From Melastoma dodecandrum (taxonomy: Eukaryota > Streptophyta > Magnoliopsida > Myrtales > Melastomataceae), in NCBI GenBank assembly GCA_029817715.1, contig JARUPY010000539.1, positions 9,833,501-9,897,500 on the forward strand: a DNA stretch of 64,000 bases. The letters are read 5' to 3'. Shown in pieces: positions 58,462 through 64,000 of the stretch. Position numbers and translations under genes: made by a program. The notes beneath the pieces were generated by a model, which was not told where the DNA came from, searched no databases, and was given only the letters and a program-made list of their open reading frames with translations. Each line of letters opens with the position of its first letter. The first letter of the stretch is position 1.

Positions 58462-58873
58462 TTAGATCTTTCCAAGGGCTTGAGCTTCGGTAGGAGCTGA
58501 GGTCCCTTTTTGATGGGGAGGATGTCCTCGGATGCAGTGGCACTGAAGTATGCGAGCGTGGAGCCGCCACCCAGTATCAGGAAGTGTAGCAATAGTCCGC
58601 TCTTGGTGAATGGTGCCGCAAAAGATTCAAAGAACTTGTTCTGAAAGATTCATAGCCTTAATCAAACTCCCTCAATGGACGAAGATGTGTGAAGACCCTC
58701 GTGTATGTCTCTCAGAGTTTAACAAAGTAATATGACCAGCCATTTACCCAAAGGGAATTGTAAGGTGAGGGAACATCCAACCCGTACAGATCCCACAGGT
58801 CGGTTGTGTTATCGAGGTCTTCCATATCAAAGTAGACGCTCTTGTCACCATACTTGGCGACCACGGCACCATC
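58462..58873 (-). pseudogene. PSAH: photosystem I subunit VI (PsaH) gene, decayed, exon 1 not seen
   Basis: Two minus-strand exons are recognisable. Exon 58873-58748 reads [20 protein letters not shown] then [13 protein letters not shown]. Exon 58640-58462 reads [40 protein letters not shown] and [16 protein letters not shown]. They match mature PsaH, a thylakoid PSI subunit on the side where LHCII docks in state transitions. The splice junction is in phase. The transit-peptide exon is not found before the retroelement sequence at 58890-59197; it may lie beyond the right edge or be lost. One base is missing near the C-terminus, so the normal final stop (TAA, 58464-58462) is out of frame and translation would run into the copia LTR. 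A copia LTR begins 8 bp after that stop position. Together these point to a pseudogene. Confidence 0.85.
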
Positions 58874-58889
58874 CTAACCTAGAAAAGAA

Positions 58890-59192
58890 GTCAAAACGAA
58901 TAAGGCCCTGCTGCAATATGTGCCCCTGCTTCAGATTGCAAATCTGCAACTTGCAGATGAAAAACCACCAAGAACAGAGGGGGGCAGGTGTAAATGGAAG
59001 TGAAAGGAGAATGATTTCTGGAAAAGCTCCTCTACTAACCCAGAAAAGAATATTTACAATATATATAGAGACTTTGGTTGTTAAGCTCAACAACCGACTC
59101 TCTAACTAATCGAGAACTAACTTTACAAACTAATTCTCCAGTTTAATTCCTTCAACATCATTGCCTTTACACCCCCCTCAAGATGAATGTCT
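58890..59192 (-). mobile_element. copia LTR remnant next to PsaH
   Basis: The plus-strand sequence ending CATTGCCTTTACACCCCCCT looks like a copia LTR end (minus strand TGTAAAGGCAATGATG) next to a polypurine tract (GAGGGGGG). The adjacent AT-rich stretch (ATATATAGAGACTTT) resembles a promoter-bearing LTR. No partner LTR or proteins were found in the window, so this is an inference from composition and motifs. Confidence 0.45.
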
Positions 59193-59197
59193 ATATT

Positions 59198-60388
59198 TGT
59201 TCGCTAAATCCCCAAGTGCACAGGTCGCGTCAAGTAATATAGAGTAAGTAAACTATCAATCCCACGAGGAGACAGTGCTTGAAATTCCTTCTATAGTTCG
59301 GTGGCAACGCTTTCAAAGTCAACCGGAAATAGTGAGAATCATAACTAAAACTAAAAAAGAAAGTAAGCAAATAAAGTAAAGGCAAAGTGAAATCGATAAT
59401 AAGAAAGCCTAGGAATATGAATCCCTCAATTGTTTCGTTACTACCCTGCGTCTCCCCTCTCCCTATCTCAATTTCGTGTTCGTCTACTAACCGAAATCCG
59501 TAGTTATCGTGCTCCTCTCGAAGACCATCGAACTACCCAAATAATCGATCCATATCTCTAGGCTCACGATTAATGAGATGCGTTAAGTCCTGATTTTCAT
59601 TGGTTGCCTTCGGTGTATATCTATATATCACTTTAAGTCCGCTCGCTCTCACATCACAGACCAAGCTACTTTCACCACTACTTCTTCTCTTAAGATCCTC
59701 TCTCGAGCTCACTCAAGCACAAGCGATCAATACGAACGTCGGCCACACGCACGCAAACATTAAGAACTAGTTAAGTAAATAAATGAAACACGAAACGAGA
59801 TAGTTCAAAGGAATTCACTTAGAAAGTAACTCCACAACAGAGTCATTATTTTCATAGAAGATAGATTTAGTTCATGCTGAAAATAATCAAACACAAAACT
59901 AAAAAAAAAAGGAAAACATCCTAAACATCGCCCGAAGCTTTATTGAATGTCTTCGTGTGCGGCTCAGCGTGATCTCTCGTTCCCGGCACACCCTTCAAGA
60001 AGGTATGATGTCCCTTTTTATACCTCCAAGGATTAAACCCTAGAGGATCTTCAAAATCTGGAATGTAGAGAGAATCTAGGAAATAAAATATTTCCTCGCA
60101 TCCGTACGTGCACGTGCACGAAAATCTGGTACATCTGCAACACTTCTTGGTACAGCGACACCAACTCTCTGAGCACTTTCTGACCCGGTGACAGAGTTGA
60201 AATGAAATATGGTGTAGCTACACCAACTTTCTATAAAACTCCATCGCCCTCCTTCCTTCCGAATTTACCTACAAAATTAATAAAACTACCAATCTAAGTA
60301 ATATACTCTTATATTACAATATACCTCAAGAATTTAGCCATTATCACGTAATTGGAGGATGAAAACATATATTTATAAGAAGTTATCA
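59198..60388 (-). repeat. 3 prime LTR of gypsy element 3
   Basis: 1191 bp, ends TGTTCGCTAAATCC... and ...AAGTTATCA on the plus strand, matching the LTRs of element 1. In place of GTGCAGCTGCAC it has GTGCACGTGCAC (60109-60119 region). Confidence 0.88.
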
Positions 60389-60402
60389 CACCCCCAAACC
60401 TA
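60389..60402 (-). other. polypurine tract of gypsy element 3
   Basis: TAGGTTTGGGGGTG on the minus strand next to the LTR. Confidence 0.75.
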
Positions 60403-61448
60403 CATTTTGCTAGTCCCGAGCAAAACAAACACATGATACTACTAGAAAACAATATCCCGAGGAGTCATTACATATTATGTGCTCACAGATATCAGCCATA
60501 ATACATTGACACATTCGAATTTCAACCCTTTCCCTCAACTCATGCTTCATCAGTCTTTTATACCCACACGCTCCGGTCACACGACATACAAGCCACGACA
60601 ATTCTGTCACTCCACATACCTACTTAAGTTCAAGTCATATAACTACTTAGCATTGAGATTGTTCACCCCATTCGTCAGTTAAGCACTTTCTCTTCTTTTT
60701 TTTCTCTACACGACTCTAAATGCTTTATCAATAGCGGGAGTGCTCATGTATCAACTGTTCAATCTGTGTCTCCCAAACCAGATGGCCCAAGGCACCGGGT
60801 GATAAGGCACCCCTCGGATTTACTAACTTGAGCTACCATACTATGACTTGCACCACAAGCACATATTCGAGTGTTATTCTGACTTTGTCTGTTTATTCTA
60901 TTTTTCTTTTCTTTTTTTTATTGCACACCCAAACAGCGGTACTTAGAGCCTTGGTAGGATTTTATCTTTTATTTGATTCAAAATTTCTGAAGGTTCTCTT
61001 TCAAAATGCTAAAAAGTCATACTTTTCATTTTCTCTTTCGGTTCTAGGATTTAGGAATTGTTGCGGCCACACAAAATTAACATGAGATGGGGAATTAAAA
61101 TTGCCTAACACAAGTCAAGTTAAAATGCTCCTATGTCCGTGTTAGTCGACTTAATTCATCATTAAGCACAATCTTCCAAATAATTGCCCAAGATTAATTT
61201 TAATAGTAGGTAAATTAATTTTTTTAACAGAACACACTCAACGGTAACACCCACGGGAACTAAAGCAATGTCAGGCGATACACACCACCAAACCTATCTA
61301 ACATCGTCCCGATGTTTATTCAATAGAAACATTAAGAAAGGAAAAGAAGAATGGGAAACTTGCCTGCTTAGTGGCCGATCTTATTATGGTTGGGTTGCCT
61401 CCCAACAAGCGCTTGGTTTAACGTCCTCAGCTTGACGTTCCTCAGTTG
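60403..61448 (-). other. non-coding 3 prime region of gypsy element 3
   Basis: Collinear with 31117-32178 of element 1; no surviving ORF. Confidence 0.55.
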
Positions 61449-62540
61449 TTATGCTTCACTCAAAGTCAGTGTCGATATGTCATGCTCGACACCTCCTCCA
61501 TGATAATGTTTGACCCGACTAGCGTTAACTTTGAACCTTGTGTGGTCTTTCGAGTTCTCCAACTCCAATGCTCCATAGGGAAATACTTTTAACACTTTGA
61601 ATGGTCTTGACCATCTTGACTTCAATTTACTTGGAAACAATTTAAGTCGGGAGTTAAAGAACAAAGTAAGCTGACCTGGTTCAAAACGTCGTTCCTTGAT
61701 TCGTTGGTCGTGCTAACGTTTGGTCTTTTTCTTATACATTCGTGTATTCTCATAGGCCTCATTCCGAAATTCTTCCATCTCGTTGAGATGCATCATTCAC
61801 TGCTCACCCTTGGCCCTTAGGTCAAAATTCAGCTTTTGGATTGCCAATAAACCTTATGCTCAATCTCCAACGGTAGATGACATGCCTTTCCCTAAACCAA
61901 CTTGTACGATGAGGTGCTAATTTGAGTTTTGTAGGCTGTTCGGTAAGCCCGTAATGCCTCGTCAACCTTGCTTGCCCAACCCTTTCTATTTGGACTCATG
62001 GTTTTCTCCAGGATACGTTTAATTTCACGGTTTTATACTTCTACCTACCCATTTGTTTGTGGATGACAGGCCAGAGTGATTCTATGTGTCACACCATACT
62101 TTTTCATCAAGGCCTTGAACTTTAAGTTGCAGAAGTGAGATCCTCCATCAGTTATGATTGCCCTTGGTGCTCCAAACCTTGCAAAAATCTGCTTTAAAAA
62201 TCTCACCGCTACATGAGCATCGTTAGTTGGCAGTGCGGTGGCTTCCACCCATTTAGTAATGTACTCAGTAGCTACAAGTATGTAACGATTCCTAAATGAT
62301 TCAATAAACGGACCATAAAGTCGATTCCCAAACATCGACTATTTCAACCTCCAAAATATTTTGCAACGACATTTCATCACGGCGCGAAATATTACCTATC
62401 CTCTGGCATCAATCACAATGGGTGACAAAGTTATGAGTGTCCTTAAACACTGTGGGCCAGAAGAAACCTGATTGTAAAATTTTTAGTGGAGTTTTCTGGC
62501 CTCCAAAGTGACCACCATAAGGGGACGCATGACACTGCTG
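61449..62540 (-). pseudogene. gypsy integrase of element 3
   Basis: Minus-strand pieces: [20 protein letters not shown] (C-terminal region), FGAPRAIITDGGSHFCNLKF and KKYGVTHRITLACHPQTNG (core with second catalytic Asp), [20 protein letters not shown] (first catalytic Asp replaced by Glu). Frame breaks are numerous. Confidence 0.87.
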
Positions 62541-62671
62541 AAGAATTGATGTCAACTCCTTTTCCGGTATGCACCCGTGTATCATCTGATATGCACATCT
62601 CTAGAATAACAACGGTTCATCCCACAAATAGAAACGAACGTCATGTAAAAATTTTTTCTTTTGCCGAGATG

Positions 62672-63246
62672 TCAGCATTGGAGGAATTTAGCCACAATAT
62701 AATTGACATAATCAGCGTACCAAGGCATTATTGTTTCAATCGCAAAAAGTTGCTCGTCCGGAAAAGTATCATTGATGATTGTTATGGCCGCAAGTCGCCG
62801 ATTACCTTCCAAGAGTGATAGATGATTGGCAGCTTGGTTTTCTGCTCCTTTCCTGCCTAGAATCTCAAGGTCAAATTCTTGTATCAACAAATTCCATCTG
62901 ATTAACCTTGGCTTTGCATCCGCTTTATGCATCCAGTACCTAATAGCTGCATGATCAGTATGCACTATCACTTTGGAACTTTCAAATATGAGCGAAACTT
63001 ATCGAAACAATAGACTATTGCGAGCATCTCCTTCTCAGTGGTTGTGTAGTTTACCTGTGCTCCGTCCAATGTCTTACTAGTGTAATAAATGGCGTGAAAA
63101 ACTTTGCCTCGTTTCTGTCCTAAAATTGCTCCCACAGCAAAATCGCTTGCATCGCACATTAACTGGAATGGTAAAGACCAGTCTGGAGCAACAATTATAG
63201 GAGCAGAAACTAACCTCTTCTTGAGTTCTAAGAATGCTGCCTCCAT
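62672..63246 (-). pseudogene. gypsy RNase H of element 3
   Basis: LFQLMCDASDF-type block (FQLMCDASDFAVGAILGQKR), [40 protein letters not shown] and [20 protein letters not shown]. Two overlapping frames show one frameshift near 62970. Confidence 0.88.
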
Positions 63247-63962
63247 ACACTTACTATCGAAGATAAATGTTGTATCTTTTTCCCAGAAGATTGCACAATG
63301 GTTTGATGATCTTCGAGAAGTCCTTGATGAAACGTCTGTTGAATCCCGTGTGCCCTAGGAAGCTTCGCACTCCCTTGATTGAAGTTGGTGGGGGCAACCC
63401 TTCAATGGTTTCAACCTTGGCTCTATCCACTTCGATTCCTTTCTAAGAGATCCTGTTACCTAAGACAATACCTTCTCGGACCATAAAATGTCATTTCTCC
63501 AAATTTAACACGAGGTTTGTATCCTCACAACGTACATCAGAATAATTTTCCAGATAATTATCAAATGACATTCCAAACACTGAGAAGTCGTCCATAAATA
63601 CCTCGATGTTACACTCAATCATGTCTAAAAAGATGGCTGTCATGCACCTTTGAAATGTAGCCGGTGCGTTGCATAAGCCAAATGGCATGCGCCTAAATGC
63701 GAATGTTCCTTACGGACAGGTAAAGGTTGTTTTTCTCTTGGTCCTCTGGAGCTGTTGCAATCTGATTTTATCCTGAATATCCGTCAAGAAAACAGTAAAA
63801 ACTTTTACCTGCTAACCTGTCAAGCATTTGGTTGATAGACGGCAATGGGAACTGATCCTTGCTTGTGGCTGCATTCAGCTTTCTATAATTCATGCATACC
63901 CTCCATCCGGTCATAGTTCTTGTGGGAATAAACTCATTTTTACTATTTTCCACGACCGTCAT
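63247..63962 (-). pseudogene. gypsy reverse transcriptase of element 3
   Basis: WRVCMNYRKLNAATSKDQFP, MLDRLAGKSFYCFLDGYSG (first catalytic Asp), MPFGLCNAPATFQRCMTAIF and FMDDFSVFG. Stops near 63490 and 63765 break the frame. Confidence 0.9.
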
Positions 63963-64000
63963 TCCACCCTTCTTTGATACGCACTGGATAGGACTAACCC

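Larger units (their letters stand above)
59198..64000 (-). mobile_element. Ty3/gypsy element 3, same family as element 1, runs off right edge
   Basis: Minus-strand orientation. The 3 prime LTR (59198-60388) and everything after it align collinearly with element 1: non-coding region, integrase, RNase H, RT. The domains are broken by stops and frameshifts. Gag, protease and the 5 prime LTR lie beyond base 64000. Left flank TATAT (59193-59197) is the candidate target duplication, which cannot be tested here. Confidence 0.9.

Overview
The window is nuclear DNA of a flowering plant, almost certainly a eudicot. Genes are split by GT-AG introns, the products are plant-specific (kinesin-13B, Rab7/RABG3, PRONE-type RopGEF, photosystem I PsaH), a TIR-type NBS-LRR (a class essentially absent from grasses) is present, and about half of the sequence is LTR retrotransposon. 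Splice structures given here were worked out by hand from reading frame, splice signals and recalled family sequence. No search was run, and family assignments are from recognition.

Layout. 1-2821: decayed Ty1/copia element (minus) carrying a tRNA-derived SINE with a 16-bp target duplication. 3613-8158 (+): complete 12-exon kinesin-13B gene. 8687-9283 (-): intact single-exon plant gene of unknown function. 9284-11827: AT-rich DNA without a gene. 11836-13361: non-autonomous hAT-like element with an 8-bp target duplication. 14798-18696: complete Mutator-like element (MULE) with a 10-bp target duplication and terminal inverted repeats built from arrays of hairpins. It carries one three-exon gene that fuses the N-terminal part of a MuDR transposase to a plant mobile domain (PMD). 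19477-23592 (-): DDX11/CHL1-type Fe-S DNA helicase, 9 exons, divergently paired through a 151-bp spacer with 23744-24756 (+) ribosomal protein L37. 25362-27339 (+): Rab7/RABG3 GTPase, 7 exons.

From 28483 the window becomes a retrotransposon-rich disease-resistance graveyard. A TNL resistance pseudogene (minus) is cut in two by a 10.6-kb Ty3/gypsy element (29935-40539, target duplication ATTAC, two LTRs of about 1167 bp), which itself carries a roughly 2.15-kb insertion. A copia RNase H remnant (42181-42816) abuts a second gypsy element on the plus strand (about 42813-49286) that has lost most of pol but keeps an env-position ORF of the putative plant transposon protein type. A further NB-ARC scrap lies at 49938-50309. 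50922-52969 (+) is an intact RopGEF gene. A copia element with both LTRs (53396-58454, minus) sits 8 bp beyond the stop position of a decayed PsaH gene (58462-58873, minus). The right end (59198-64000) is a third gypsy element of the same family as the first, running off the window.

The intact host genes are housekeeping or cell-growth functions: microtubule depolymerisation, sister-chromatid cohesion helicase, ribosome, vacuolar trafficking and ROP signalling. They form no common pathway. The most unusual object is the MULE at 14798-18696: its architecture (MuDR-N/PMD fusion, no DDE catalytic core, hairpin-array termini, exact target duplication) is well supported by the sequence and deserves family-level analysis.
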